The notes under the pieces: generated by a model
What the model was told of the DNA's origin: nothing
What the model saw: the letters and a program-made list of their open reading frames with translations, nothing else
Database searches by the model: none
Position numbers and translations under genes: made by a program
Shown: in pieces, positions 25,601 to 38,265 of the stretch
Position numbering within the stretch: the first letter of the stretch is position 1
Layout of the letters: each line of letters starts with the position of its first letter
Assembly: GCA_947044365.1 (NCBI GenBank)
Contig: OX345641.1
Location: 4,061,960 to 4,125,959 of the forward strand
Direction: 5' to 3'
Origin: Petrosia ficiformis
Lineage: Eukaryota; Porifera; Demospongiae; Haplosclerida; Petrosiidae
Length of the DNA stretch: 64,000 bases

Positions 25601-28600
25601 CAATCTAAAGTAGTAGTTTACCCTCTACAACATGTTTAGTACTTACCAATCCACACTAGAACTAGCTCGTGGCTCCTCTACAACATGTTTAGTACTTACC
25701 AATCCACACTAGAAATAGCTCATGGCCCCTCTACAACATGTTTGGTACTTACCAATCCACACTAGAACTAGCTCGTGGCCCATCTACAACATGTTTAGTA
25801 CTTACCAATCCACACTAGAACTAGCTCGTGGCCCCTCTACAACATGTTTAGTACTTACCAATCCACATTAGAACTAGCTCGTGGCATTGGAAATTTTTTC
25901 ATATATGGTACACCACATTCTCCACCTGAATCATATACACTATAAAACGATCTAAGAGAGAGACAAATGAAATCAAGTAATAGGAGAAAAGTAGCAATGC
26001 ACCAACAAGAGATGTAATGATTTAGTTAAAAACTGATAATTACTTTAAATATGTACCGATAACCAATGCCTTCTGGTTTCAATGAAAATCTGCACTTTTT
26101 CAATAATTATGAATAGCATAAATGACTTTATAAATCACAAGAAATGACATTATTAGTACACTTACTACAATATTGGTTACATCTTTCAGAAATAATCGAC
26201 TATAAATAATGGCCAATAATGACCAATAGCAATTACTTATTGGTGCATCACTGAAGAAAGGTAAGATTGAGGAAGAGATAAGAATCTAGTAAGTCATGGA
26301 AAATATGGAGGAGAGAAAAAGAATAAGGTTAAAAAAAAAATTCAAGGATAGATGGAGGAGAGGAAAAGACAGAGGGAAATACTAAGGAGATCTAAACATC
26401 AACACTATGACTACTACAGTACACTAACTGAGAATTTGGATAGTCCCTTTCATGGTTTCCAATGGATACCATATAAGGAACACGAGTAGTTATTGGTTGA
26501 ATCAAATCAAAGAACTCATCCCACTATTAAAAATAAATAAAAAATACATGTAAGTCTTTTGTACATGTACATTTACATGTGTATATATGTACATGTATTT
26601 ATATTATAATGTACAAACAAATACATCATCATAATTATTATATGTTATAATCTTTCCCATTATTCTGCTATTTAGCGAAACAAGTCGACAAAATGTGGTA
26701 TCTAAGAAGAATAACGATAGCAATCAATTTTCATTGACTTCTTGTATAAACTAAATTTTTCATTAAAATATTTGGTGGCAAAGGTTGCAAATTAGCTCAC
26801 ATAATTATACATCTATTGAACATGTTGTACATAATGTCAGTTCACCTTCAAGATGTCCTCAAAATAATAAAAGATACTTTACATACATGTACATGTGGTT
26901 CAATGCCAAAAAGGCTAATAACGTGTCATTGCTTTGTTATTCAAGTACAGCATACTGTAATTGAATAACAAAGCAATGGATTGGCACATAAAAATGGTGT
27001 TCCTATGTAAGTGGAATTTTTCAGTGAAAAAAAAGTTTTCATTCATGAATATACTACTTACCTGAGTGCCACATTAACTATACATGTATGTATTGTCGAC
27101 TACCCTACAAAACAGCTAAATTGTTAGCCTCCAAGTACATGTATATACACAACAAAATATACACTCAATCATTTATTGCTTCATATTCTACTCACAACTC
27201 CAGCATATCCTCTTGCATAACTTATATCACCAATGTGAAGTACTATGTCTGTATCATTCAACTCCTTTTGGACATGACGTTTAGTTTTCAGAGGGGGTAG
27301 CTGAGCAATAATAGATTGGAGAGCATCATCAGGTTGTGTTCCTCCCATGTCTAATACAGAATACATGTACATATACATGTAGGTATAAGATAAGTGACAA
27401 GCTAATTATTACATCATAATGCTTCAAATGACACGTGTACTGCTTATGGATGTGTAAAATGGAACTCCCGTTTTATTTCTTCCAATTGTTAAGAATATAA
27501 AAATTGGGGGTTTGAGGACTCTTGGTTTTTGTAATGGCCCGCAGGACTGTCCCTATGATTGCTTTCCACGGAGTTTAATGTATGTATATGTTTATGTTAC
27601 ACACATGTATGCGACTATGTGTTGTATACGTAATTAAAAAAAAGTTGTCTCATTTTGGGAGACTTGGTCAATTAATGGGTATGACACGTAATAGAACTTC
27701 CAGTGCCTGTAGCTTATGTAGAAACTGGAAATAATAGCTGTTCTGCCAAAAATACATGTACATGTATATTCCTAACATCATTATTGTGCCACAGTAAAAT
27801 CAGTCATACAGGACACTGTGCAATAAATCTATTGAAGTGGAACTATATACAAAGTATATGGGTAAAATATTCACCACTCCCATGTTGTGCTCCTCAAAAA
27901 AAGCATGGAGAAAACACTATTACAATGCCTAGTTTCTGAAAATAATTATGCTTATAATTAATAATAATCACAATTATCACATATATGTAGTTCATATAAA
28001 TATACACTTGTGTAACGAACAGTCGTATGTTTGTTGAATATCGATTCAGTTTGACTAAACATCTACATGAATATCAAAAAGTATGCTGCATTTCACCTCT
28101 ACCATTCATGACCAAGTTGGTCATCAATTGTCCATGTCTGGATCCTCGTATGCAATTTAGTTAGTATAGCTAGTGATATGATAAATGGTACATGAATATT
28201 TCATGGAAAACTTGGATAATATCCTGATTTACACTATGGCTACTTAGTACAAGTTTACCTCCATATGCTATGATCTTAGTAGTGACATCAGGACCAGGAA
28301 GAGGAACAGTGAATGTGTACTGCTTACTCCAACCATAATTGTCATCCCCAAATGAATACAAATACTTCATTCCGGGAGTTAATCTAATAAAAATAATTAT
28401 AAATAATTGACACCATAAATTCAGAGTGGGCATTTCTTTATGATAACATCATCATTATATCTTAAAATTATTCTAGACAGTATATACCATACCATTGTTA
28501 GGTTTGGGTGTGGTTATTTATAGAAGTGAGTGTTTCTATTTATAGTAGCAAATGGTTACATCAAGAGATTACCATCAGAGCCCCCTGGAATGATGCAACT

Positions 28601-29032
28601 TCCCTAACTATGTATGTAATGTGTATGTGATACAAAGATGTTAATTAAGTTTCTTATATAGCAAATTTTGTTGGCTTCTATTTACAAAATGGCAGAATAA
28701 AAAGTATTTTAAAATAAGCTTTTGTTTGAAGTCGTTTTTTTTAAGGTAAAGGTCCCTTTTTGCAAATTGCATCACATAAATACCGAGCAACTGAATTGTT
28801 GATTCTAACTTGCTTTGCTGGAAAGAGGAGTTGTTAAGACAGCCAGGGATTAAAACCCATGCTTCGTTAGATGGAGGAAGACTGGAAGAAACCACGCCTA
28901 GCAAATTTCTTAGCCTTTTTGATAGCTTCTAGTACGGTAGAGAAAATATTATTGAGGGTTCGTTCCTGCCAGTATGGATGTCAAGGAGAGTATGGATGTC
29001 AAGGAGTGTCTGGTTCTTGAGGTACAGTGGGG

Positions 29033-29064
<32 letters not shown>

Positions 29065-29485
29065 TTTTCCAAACTATTTACAGTAACCCTCCCGAAGAGG
29101 TAGGATCAATTATACATGTACATACATGTATACATGTACATAATTATACACATACATGTACATATTGTAATTATGTCACATAATTATATGCATTGGTCCT
29201 ATGGACCATAAAGAACATAAATTAACATGAAACAAGTTATTTTAGGTTTATAAGTAACAAACATTAAACACAAGCCTAATTATGGTATAAATATACAAAA
29301 CAATTTGTTGTGCATATACAACAAACACATATTTGTTTGAATTTCTACACATCTTTATTATTTTCAATATACAGAGCAACATACCCATTCATAACAACAT
29401 AGTGTAGTAATCCAGGATCAATATATCCAACAGTAGTTGCTGGAGGACCACACATGTCTTCAGCTGAATATGTTGTTGTGTTTGC
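22675..29485 (-). pseudogene. Purple acid phosphatase 3' exons 6-15 (catalytic domain)
   Basis: Exons: 6, 29485-29385 (AEDMCGPPATTVGYIDPGL); 7, 28383-28259 (KYLYSFGDDNYGW); 8, 27350-27196 (GDMGG formed across the junction, then VLHIGDISYARGYAG); 9, 26523-26429 (SIGNHERDYP); 10, 25939-25859 (DSGGECGVPY); 11, 25163-25009 (VMSTEDDYTSGS..WLIFVGHR); 12, 24608-24515 (PMYVDSTNNDVPAG); 13, 24184-24059 (VDLA then SYQRTCPVYK..HAVIGMAGQ); 14, 23444-23405 (PVKPDWIEYIDNE); 15, 22779-22675 (HFGYSRI to stop). Metal-ligand motifs DMG, GDxxY, GNHE and GHR are present. Exon 11 is one nucleotide short of phase (frame changes at QDLLLK/ESDRKK). Exon 13 lacks 17 nt exactly where the GHYH motif should lie. Confidence 0.85.
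25623..25890 (-). repeat. Five 53-bp tandem repeats duplicating the exon 10 splice donor
   Basis: Period exactly 53 bp (core catgttt at 25631, 25684, 25737, 25790, 25843). Each unit contains, on the minus strand, the last coding bases of exon 10 (GCTAGTTCTAGTGTGGATTG) and the donor GTAAGTACT plus following intron. Four extra complete donor sites therefore lie downstream of the one that ends exon 10. Units differ at only a few positions, so the array is young. Confidence 0.95.
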
Positions 29486-30265
29486 CTGAAATAAGGAAGA
29501 ATAGTGAATTTACAATAGTCCTACATATTCTTTATTTGGTACACAATATGTCAAACAGATTCTCAAGTACCATAAACATTTCGACTAGATACTGTAGTAT
29601 TCATTAAGGTAACAAAGCAATGTTTGCAAGATAGATATAAAATAGTAAAGTATGCTGCATTTAAGGGGGCATTTGCCCCCTCTTAATAACATCTTGTCCC
29701 TTCAAACAAGCTCAGCAAATATCTTTTATGCTCAAATATTTGTCTGAAACAAATGTACAAGTATAAATGCTTTTAGTTGAGAAAGTACTCAAGTCAAATC
29801 AATAGTACTTGGTACTTAGGTGCTGTTCATAATTGACATGTCAAACCTTTAATTAATTATCAATGATTATTGTTAATGAACATTAAATGTTTCAATCTAC
29901 CATCACTTACATGTATTTAGTCAGAGGTGAAAAGCATCTCAGCAATGTTGAACAGCTTCCTTAAGTACAAGTACAAGTACTCAACTAAAGATTTGAGTAC
30001 AAGTACAAGTACTGAGGAAAGGACTGATGTACAAGTACTAATGTACTTGGCTGTATGTCTGCTGACTGTCAATGTAAATTATCAACCAGGTACAAGTACA
30101 TGTACAGTACCGCTCAAACGCAAGTTAACAGCCGCGTGCGTGTGAATTTCGAGTCGCGTGCGTGTTAATTTCGAGTCAATTGTGTGTGCGAGTATGCGTG
30201 CGCGTGTGCGTGAATGAGAGTGTGTTCAAGCACGAACTCACGTGCACACTCCAGCCTGTATATAA

Positions 30266-30870
30266 CACTTTCAGTTTTATAAGGTTGTAATTTTACAATT
30301 TCCTGTCAGAGAGGAAGTGTAAACCAACTTAATAGAATACTGAATTTAAACTGCAATTTACGGGATCTTGGATGTACCACACCCCAAATTACTGTAGATT
30401 ACGAAAGTATACCGATGTTGTGGTGGCACGTCGGCATTCTATTGTCAAAAACGCCCACGCTTTGTTGGATGTGGTTGGGCGGTGCTTTGATTCAAGAGTC
30501 TGCCCCTTTGATGTTACTTTGAAGTTAGCTTAGGGTAAAAAAAATTAAAGGGAGATTAGAATGGATGTTGATGTATGTGTGATGTATAGACTTGCTTTCT
30601 AGCTAGTTCCAGTGAGAGAGAAAGGGATGTTGGGAGAATAAGTGAAAAATACAGTTTGCTTGCAGACTTGAGTGAATGCTGTACTTGCAGTAATTGGTAA
30701 GCGAGATTGAGGTGAGTGTTAGATTGCTCCAGGAGGTCCAGAAAGTTGCAAAGAAGCTGCATTCAGTTGCATCTGTGATGCTGAGCGACACCTCACACAT
30801 TATGTGCTTGATCAAGGTGGGTGTGTTTATAATAATTTCGAATATGTGTCTGTTGCAAGATTGAAAAAGA
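30266..30870. mobile_element. PIF/Harbinger-type MITE, copy 1, 605 bp
   Basis: Ends CACTTTCAGTTTTATAAGG and an inverted, diverged AAGATTGAAAAAG, flanked by TAA. The second copy, 57824-58430, has cleaner ends (CCCTTTCAGTTTT / AAAACTGAAAGAGG) and TAG flanks. The 3-bp TAR duplication suggests PIF/Harbinger. The two copies align along almost the full length (direct orientation). No transposase inside. Confidence 0.7.
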
Positions 30871-30894
30871 TAAGACTTTGCAACAATCTTTATA

Positions 30895-32684
30895 ATGTAT
30901 GCGTGTATTCTACCTCTCTACCACTGTTTTTCTCTGCTACTGTTTAAGACGCCAAGAGTATCGTTAGAGACAAGGAGGATGATTGTTGCCATCAGCAAGA
31001 CTGGATACTCTGTCCAGGATATACAAAATCGCCTCGCCGAGGAGAACATACATATATATACAAGCAAAGTCTCCATCTATAAGATCCTTCGTAAATCCCA
31101 ACATCATAGAATAATAACAGATTTTTTTAGACGTTCTCATTCTCCAAAGCTCCGTTCAGAGCAGATACAGTTTATCGATGATAGCATGGCAAGGAATGAT
31201 GAAATTACAGGGAGACAAATGCGTGAACTCCTACATGCGAAGTGGCTGAGTTTGGAAGTATCGATAAGCACTGTCAAAATAGCCTCGCCAGGCTAGCCCC
31301 TCACATGCTACGTGGGAAGAGGGTCTGGTCAAACTCGCATGTTACATTCGTGTTTAACACACCAAAGTTTTTGTGGAGTGTTAATCATAGGCTAAGTGTA
31401 TAAAGTATGTGATGTCAAGACTTGTTGATTCTTGATTCTCTACAATGAACACACAGTGCTGTTTATGTCGTGATCGTGTCTCTGCAAACAAAGTGTGCAA
31501 AAAAGCTAAATACTATCCATGCTTCAGATAAAAAGCATGAAAATCTGAAGTTGGAAGTATACTTGTAGTTTGTACTGGGAAAAGATCAACATGTACTTCA
31601 GACATAGATTGTCAATCAGCTAACAAGTACACTTGCTTAGACAATGTTCCCCTTGAAGATAACCCAATAGAATCACAGCAGTTTCCGTGTGGTAGTTGTG
31701 TTGAATCTACTACAGGTCCTACTCCTAATGTGTCATTACCTTGCATGAAAGAAGCTATAGCTTCTATCTGTTTGTCTCACAAGATTTTGTATTCTAGTTG
31801 CTGGCCACTCTACGACAGCTGTCTCAATATTCATTATAGCTCCACGTGTATGTTTATTGTTTACTCGGTTACTGACACTTTAATTAATTTCACCCACTTA
31901 AAGAACCCACTCCAGCTGCTGACTGTAACACGAATGTAACATGCGAGTTTGACCAGACCCTCTTCCTGAGTAGCGTGTGAGGGGCTGGCCTGGCGAGACT
32001 ACTGTCAAAAGAGAAAGACAAAACATTGGATGGGTGTCAACAAGACCAATGTATTGTCAACTGGTCAGGGAGATCAACATGGAAAAGCGATGTAGTTGTT
32101 GTAAAGAGCAGATTTCAGTAAAGGAAACATTTAGCAATGTTATTTTCAAGACAAATGCTCTGTGCAACTAGATAATCACGACAGACTCTGTTTTCGAAAG
32201 GAACTGAACCAAAGAAGCTGAAGCCAAGGCCAAAGCATCTTTTCAAAGTTTATGTGTGTGGAGGAATTAGCAAAATAGGAGCTACATCAATTTTGCTTTT
32301 CACAGGTACACTAACGGCTATACAATACTGCACAATATTAGACCAGAGTTTAAGGCCATTCATTGAAAAACTTATCCCGGACAAACATTATCGATTCCAA
32401 CAACATAATGATCCTATCCTGTAGTAATTTTTCAAAAAATTACTTTCATATCAACTGGTGGCAAACACCTCCAAGGAGTAAATCCTATTGAGAATGTGTG
32501 GGGATCCCTAAAGTATTTCCTTCGTCATTCACACAAACCAAAAAATCTTGACTCCCAGCTGATTCCTGGTATTCTTCTGTTTTGGAAAACATTAACACCT
32601 GAGGTTTGCAGCAAATATATATCACACTTAAACAAAGAAATGCCCAAAGTAGTTGAAGTTAATGGTGCTGCTTCTGGATATTAG
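30895..32684 (+). pseudogene. W transposase, Tc1/mariner type, broken
   Basis: The N-terminal helix-turn-helix part is 30950-31279 (RVSLETRRMIVAISKTGYSV.. DIQNRLAEENI). A 720-bp element interrupts it. The coding sequence resumes at 32001 (REKQNIGWVSTRPMYCQLVR). The first catalytic region is frameshifted (NVIF then an off-frame CSVQLDNHD-like stretch near 32150). The PRPKHLFKVYVCGGISKIG block follows. The second catalytic block reads QQHNDP, with His replacing the catalytic Asp. The C-terminus is 32496-32684 (FWKTLTPEVCSKYISHLN to ASGY stop). It resembles the Y transposase most (STxPxYCQLVRE, ISTV). Its original start codon is not clear. Confidence 0.8.
31281..32000. mobile_element. Mutator-like (MULE-type) element nested in the W transposase
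   Basis: About 70-bp inverted termini: AGCCTCGCCAGGCTAGCCCC at the left and AGTCTCGCCAGGCCAGCCCC (inverted) at the right, continuing through GACCAGACCCTCTTCC. A perfect 10-bp duplication actgtcaaaa is present at 31270-31279 and 32001-32010. Long termini plus a 9-10 bp duplication point to the Mutator superfamily. Inside, 31446-31531 encodes a short Cys-rich stretch (NTQCCLCRDRVSANKVCKK) and 31730-31939 a longer Cys-containing ORF. Neither is a recognisable transposase. Confidence 0.8.
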
Positions 32685-32699
32685 TAATCCTCCTTTTTT

Positions 32700-33324
32700 T
32701 TTCTTTTAAATGGCATTTTTAAAATAGACCAATTTTCAAGAGATCGTCTTGTTGTTAATATTACTTTATAATACATGTACATTTACCTACATTTATATAT
32801 TCATTTTAGCTTCTGTATAATTATGTACAATATAACAATACATTTTAGGTATGGGCAAGCTGTAGACTAAGTCTCTGTATAACTGCATGTTTTATATAAT
32901 ATCATAGGTGTCAGTAGAAACACTAAAGCACTTAATGATTATATTCATGGCTACATAAGTAAACTGGTATTGAATTCATGACAAATACCTTCTTTATAAT
33001 CATGAAAGAAACACAAGACACTTTTCTATGAAATGTAAAACACAATAGTTAGACAATTAGAGACTCCATTCTCTTATGGGTTCCTGGTAATACTATATCC
33101 TAATCTTTCAATGCAAATTTAGGCTATTGCTTAATTTTATGGGTCCGTGATTTAGCTCTATTCCTCCCTTGCTCTCCAAAAAGATTACTACTAAACATCG
33201 AAGTGAGTACCACTATACATGTATGTTCTTATTATAGTTTAATATTTTATATACACAAATAATATAAGTATAACACATAATAATTATAAATATTTCTGAG
33301 TATGCTCAGATCAGCCACGCGGAT
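32700..33324. other. Non-coding interior of W
   Basis: Between the two convergent W genes. AT-rich, no exon supported. Confidence 0.4.
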
Positions 33325-33525
33325 CTATATATACTTCCTATTTAGACGTCTACACACCTCATCAATGGCTCTTATACAGGAGGCCCAGGCTTTTTTTTAC
33401 TGTTTCACTCTCTTGCAAAGGGAACAGTTGAAATGCAGTTTTCTCCATCTTTTTGGGATCCAGTTAATATTTTCCCAAAACGCCCTTAACATTTAAACTT
33501 TTCATTTCTTTTTGTGTGAAGAGCT

Positions 33526-34130
33526 CTCAAATTAGATTTGCACACAGATTCCTTCCAGAACAACTTATATTTCCTATTTGAAATATGTTGACTGTGTTAA
33601 AATCTGGGATGATGTGAAATACACAGACCATCGCTACTACAGCTGTGTGAAGCCATAGAAATGACACAAGGAGAAAAAAGGTGAGCAAGGTTACGTACTT
33701 CCCAAGGTAATAGGGACGAGTACGTAGCGCAAGCAAAGGCAGCAGGCCTATAATTGTTAGGTTATCATCATAGCAATGTTATATGTGTATAAAAGGAAGG
33801 ATAACTACTACATAACATTTTATTCTGACAGCACCCACCTCTTTCGTGTCATTTCTATGGGTTGTAACACCTGTAAAATGTCCAAAAAAGTGCATTCGTA
33901 TACCATTAAAAGCTTTAGCAATGTCCAAAAGGTTTAATTCATCTGTCTTATCTTTGTGTGTGTGTGTAAAAGCATGACATGGTTTAGTTGTTCTTGTTTC
34001 ATTCTGCTCCTCAAATAATAGCAGGTTCACTTAAAGTTTGGGGGGGTGGGGTAAGCCCACCCATTTACAAAGTTTGGGGCGGGGGGGGGGGTTTAGCCCC
34101 CCCCCCCCCCCCCTTTCCTACACCTATGAT
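33526..34130. repeat. Mixed repeats inside W: foldback and G/C-run element
   Basis: ccatagaaatgacac at about 33653 recurs inverted near 33845 (a foldback of about 215 bp). 34033-34130 contains long G runs followed by a pure C run (taaagtttggggggg..cccccctttcctacacctat), a strong self-complementary block typical of a small dispersed MITE. Confidence 0.5.
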
Positions 34131-35143
34131 TATGATGGTAGTGGAATTGGTGTTTGTTAGGTTGAATGTGGTGGTTGTGATGCCAGTGGAATTGGCGTTA
34201 GTGAGGTTGAAACTGGTAGTTGTGATGGCAGTGGAATGGTTGGATCTGGTGGAATTTTTTCAGAGCATTTGCATGTACATGTAGGTTCCTGTGGTATAAT
34301 AAACAATAAATGTGATATGAAATGTTAATAATTATGTACATGTATTCTATGTTCGTTTTCTTATAATTCTCACATTACTTACATTGGGGATAAAATGTTT
34401 GATGCTTCCTTCCTGTGGAGTTGGAACATCATCACTCTGTGGAAATATATAATAGGTATAACTATACACCAATTTACTAAGTTTTACTAGCTCATTTACC
34501 TATAATAACAATTATATATTATATATGTATAGGATATAGCCCTGGTTGGAGGCAGTTATGGGCATATAACACCTGCAAGACAATTATTTCAAGCTTGTTA
34601 TATGCCCATAACTGCCTAACACAAAAGTATGCAATTAAATCATATAACCAATTAGTTCTTACAGTACAAACTGTGAAAAAACATTTAGATGATTTAGTGG
34701 CTAGACACTAAATCTCCCTGTCTACAGGCATGTTATGGGCATATCTCCTGCAGTACATCAAAGGTTACCATGGTGATCGCCCACCCACCGTGGTATAAAT
34801 ATATATATATATAAGGTAAAGTACTGTACATTGTAGTTGAATCACTGAAAACTTTAACACATTAAAATTGAAGCCAGAAAAAATTAGCACTTAATATAAA
34901 TAATGTTTAATAGTGATTTAAGCATAGTTAACATCAGAATGAGGCCTAGGTGTGTCCACCCACAAGAAGCACATGGTTAGAGTGCAGCACAGTTATCATT
35001 AGTCAGATAGTCAACTGCAACTAGTCAGTCAGCTTTGTGGAGGTCTAGATTCATCGTTATTTAGTTGTATTCGGCAAAGTTGGGTAGCTCCTCTTTTCAT
35101 TGGTATTGGTCAATCCTTCTGTTGCTCTCTGCTGTGGATCGAG

Positions 35144-35780
35144 ATGACCACGGAAGAGAACCAGTTCGTCAGGTGGACAGCAGCCTGGCGAGGTTACAGA
35201 GAGCAGGGGGGTGTCCACCCCAATCCTCGCCTCCTTGCTGCCGTCTCTCCGCTCAGCCATCAGAACGGAACTTCAGGCGGCTCTCTCAGATCCCTTTTCA
35301 TTAACCCAGCAGTCTTCATCACCAGCTGTTACTGGACCATTTTTCAGGTTAGCAGCATGTTAGTGTGTGTTATATCATATGTAGTGTCTGGAATTGTAAT
35401 GTGTGTGTGTATGTCATGCCTTGACATTGCTGCCCCGTGCCACGGCCCGACACCTAGTGGGTCCGGATCAACAGATGCATGGTCAACAGCCATGGTGGGC
35501 CCCCAGCAGACTAATGTGCCAACAGCTCCTACGGTACTCAGTACTCACCTCATCTGCCCAACCCTTCCCAGCCCGAATGGTGGAGAGGATAAGAAGTGGG
35601 CAAATTGTCGAGATGAGGGACTTGCCAACAGACAACATCTCCCTGCTCCAACACCTAGAGCAGATCCAACCAGGGCCTCCTAGCAGCCAGCAGGTTGCAC
35701 CACCACCACGACCATCCCGGCCTCGAGAGATCTCATCTCTCATGACGTGGATATATTGCTTTGTTGCGTACTGTGCCATA
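35144..35780 (+). pseudogene. Ngaro gag-like region
   Basis: Two frames: 35144-35683, then 35580-35780 in the following frame (RIRSGQIVEMRDLPTDNISL, then PREISSLMTWIYCFVAYCAI). The RIRxGxxVEMRDLLxDN and REIxSLxTWxxCFxxY patterns are those of the gag-like ORF of DIRS-order elements. The switch of frame shows at least one indel. Confidence 0.6.
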
Positions 35781-35799
35781 CACAGGGTGGATCCATTGA

Positions 35800-37340
35800 C
35801 ACAGGATATGCTTACATATGCTCACTCAACCACCCCCACCTCAGGAGCTCCAAATACGTCGTTGATCACACCGATGAACCAAAGACCAGCAGTGGTTGAT
35901 GCTACTATACAGCGGGAATGTCAAGCGGGCCGTCTACTTGGCCCAATACCCCATTCCCTGTTACCACTATGCCAGGTGAGCCCCATTGGTCTAGTCCCCA
36001 AGTCCCAACCGGGACAGTGGAGACTGATTGTGGACCTGTCATTCCCAGAGGGCCACAGCATTACTGACGAAATTGGCCAGGATGTGACGTCGATTCAGTA
36101 TGCCCGATTGAAGGATGTAGCACAGACGGTGAGAGTACTGGGTCGGAGGACATTGCTAACTAAATTGGACCTCAAGAGTGCTTACCGGGTTGTTCCAGTG
36201 CACAGGGATGACTGGCCCTTCCTTGCTATTCAATTGGAAAGGCAAACATATTTGGACACAGCCCTCCCATTTGGCCTTCGATCAGCCCCCAAACTATTCT
36301 CAGCAATAGCCAATGCAGTGGCATGGGGAATGTGGAGGAGGACTGGAGGAGTATCCGGTACCAGCTACACTACCTGGATGATTACCTCCTTTTAGGTCCA
36401 CCCAGGACCCCAGTTTGTGGGCAGGCCCTAGCAACAACTTTGGAGCTTTGCCAATCTCTGGAAGTCCCAGTGGCAATGGAGAAGGTGCAGGGTCCATCAA
36501 CAACATTGGTATTTCTGGGGAGTGAGATTGATACTGTCGACAGCAATCGAGATTACTACTGGACAAACTGGCCAGGTTACAGTCAGTGATATAAAGATGG
36601 GTGAAACGGCGTACGTGCAGAAGACGCCAACTCCAATCCCTCTTGGGTCGCTTGAATCACGCAGCAATGGTTGTACGACCAGGTCGGACATTCCTCCGTC
36701 ATATGATCGACTGTCTGTCACAGACAGGGCGTCGAGACAACTTCATTACACTGAATAGGCAGTTTCACTCGGACTTGTTATGGTGGCATACATTCCTTTC
36801 CCACTGGAATGGGGTTTCTACACTAAGGCTTCCAGTACCATCAACGATAGTGACCTCCGATGCCTCAAGTAACTGGGATTGTGGGGCATTCTCTGGCAGT
36901 AAACGGTTCCAGCTGGCTTGGCCAGATTGTTGGGCCGAAGTCCATATTACAGCAAATGAGCTGGTACCGATAGTTTTGGCAGGCATGCTATGGAGACACC
37001 AGTGGTCCGAACAGTCGATTCAGTTTAACTGTGACAGTATGGCAGTGGTAGCTTGCCTAAAGTCTGGTACATCATGTCACCCCCTTGTCATGCATCTCCT
37101 GTGATGCCTGTGGTTTCTGTCAGCATTCCATCAATTCTCAGTCACTTCCACAACACCTACCCGGCAATCGAATTACTGCGGCTGATGCTATCTCCAGGAA
37201 CCAAAGGTCTATTTTTCTTTCTCTCCACCCACAGGCCAACCGAGAATCTCAAGTCATCCCCACTACCCTGGTGGACATGTTGCTGGTCTCCGAGCTGGAC
37301 TGGACATCTCTGTTCGGCAGTTCTTTTCAGATGGAGTAGC
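35800..37340 (+). pseudogene. Ngaro reverse transcriptase and RNase H
   Basis: RT fingers begin near 35880. Blocks visible: VSPIGLVPKSQPGQWRLIVD, TKLDLKSAYRVVPVHRDDW and ALPFGLRSAPKLFSA in one frame to 36395. The YLDDYLLLG catalytic box and VFLGSEIDT are in the next frame (36323-36589). RNase H (36640-37104) shows LLGRLNHAA, VTSDASSNWDCGA and NELVPIVLAG, with the acidic residue in FNCDSMAVV. The tail to 37339 has LPGNRITAADAISRN. At least three frame changes occur, so no full polyprotein is possible. Confidence 0.85.
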
Positions 37341-38265
37341 ACCAGCTACAGCAAGTGTATACGCATTGGCCAACCATCGATTTTTAGCCTTCTGTCAACA
37401 ATTCAACATTCAACCTCTGCCCTCTCAGAAATTCTACTCTGTAGGTATGTCACATTTTTATCCTTGCAATCCCTGAAGTACCAGTCGATCAAGTCCTACT
37501 TGTCGGCTATCCGCCACCTGTAGATTAGTGCAGGTTTCCAAGACCCCATTGGCCCTGGGACATTCCCTACATTAGAATATGTCCTGAAGGGGATTCACCG
37601 TGCCCCCCAAACAATTCCAGCCAGACCCCGACTGCCAATTATCCCGACTATCTTACGTAGTTTCCACGCATTGTGGTCAAGAGAACAGAATCCGGACCAT
37701 CAAATATTGTGGGCAGCTTGCTGTCTGGGCTTCTTCGGATTTCTGTGCTCTAGTGAATTCACGGTCCACTCAGTATCAGGCTCATCAATGTGTAACCCAG
37801 CTCCTCTGTTACTGTCAGACATAGCGTTAGAGTTGATTCAATGCCTAACAGTTGTGTCAGTGCAGATTCGTCAGAGCAAGACTGATCCATTCCGTTTGGG
37901 GGTCACTCTTTATCTTGGCATAACCCATGACATAGTGTGTTCAGTGAAGTTGATGGCAGCCTACTTGGCGGTTTGTTCCAGGGAGCAGGGATCTCTATTT
38001 CTGTATCAGGATGGGTCACCTCTGACCAGGAGTAGATTGGGGGTAGTAATCCGGGAGGCAATGTCGCAAATAGGCTTGGACTCATCAAATTATGCTGGGC
38101 ACAGTTTTCGCTTTGGGGCACCCACAACAACTGCACAGGTGGGGATCCTAGACTCCACTATCTAAATGCTGGGTCGATGGCAGTCATCTGTGTATGCCAG
38201 ATACATCAGGACTCCAAGAGAAGATCTGGCAACACTGTCCTCAGTACTGGTTAGAAACATTTAAC
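37330..38265 (+). pseudogene. Ngaro tyrosine recombinase
   Basis: Core-binding part from about 37330 (ASVYALANHRFLAFCQQFN, then SIKSYLSAIRHL). Catalytic part 37671-38165 in one frame: GFFGFLCSSEFT, VQIRQSKTDPFRLG, then HSFRFGAPTTTAQVG (HxxR box). After a premature TAA it continues LGRWQSSVYARYIRTPRE, with the nucleophile Tyr. This is the expected C-terminal recombinase of DIRS-order retrotransposons. The TAA just before LGRW, plus upstream frame changes, make it non-functional. Confidence 0.8.

Noticed and set aside
25623..25890. CRISPR-like array because of regular 53-bp repeats
   Set aside because: Repeats are head-to-tail without unique spacers, in a eukaryotic intron, and contain exon and donor sequence.
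28974..29183. His-Thr repeat ORF
   Set aside because: Arises from a (CA)n microsatellite at 29034-29062.
30556..30815. Overlapping Leu-rich minus ORFs
   Set aside because: Inside a Harbinger-type MITE; the second copy at 58.1-58.4 kb does not keep the frames.
33527..34030. ORFs between the W BEN exons as an additional gene
   Set aside because: Overlap a foldback repeat; not continuous with the BEN gene frames and no recognised domain.
34533..34620. Palindrome ggcagttatgggcatata..tatatgcccataactgcc as a possible structured RNA
   Set aside because: A further partial copy at 34722 suggests a small foldback repeat; no RNA family features.
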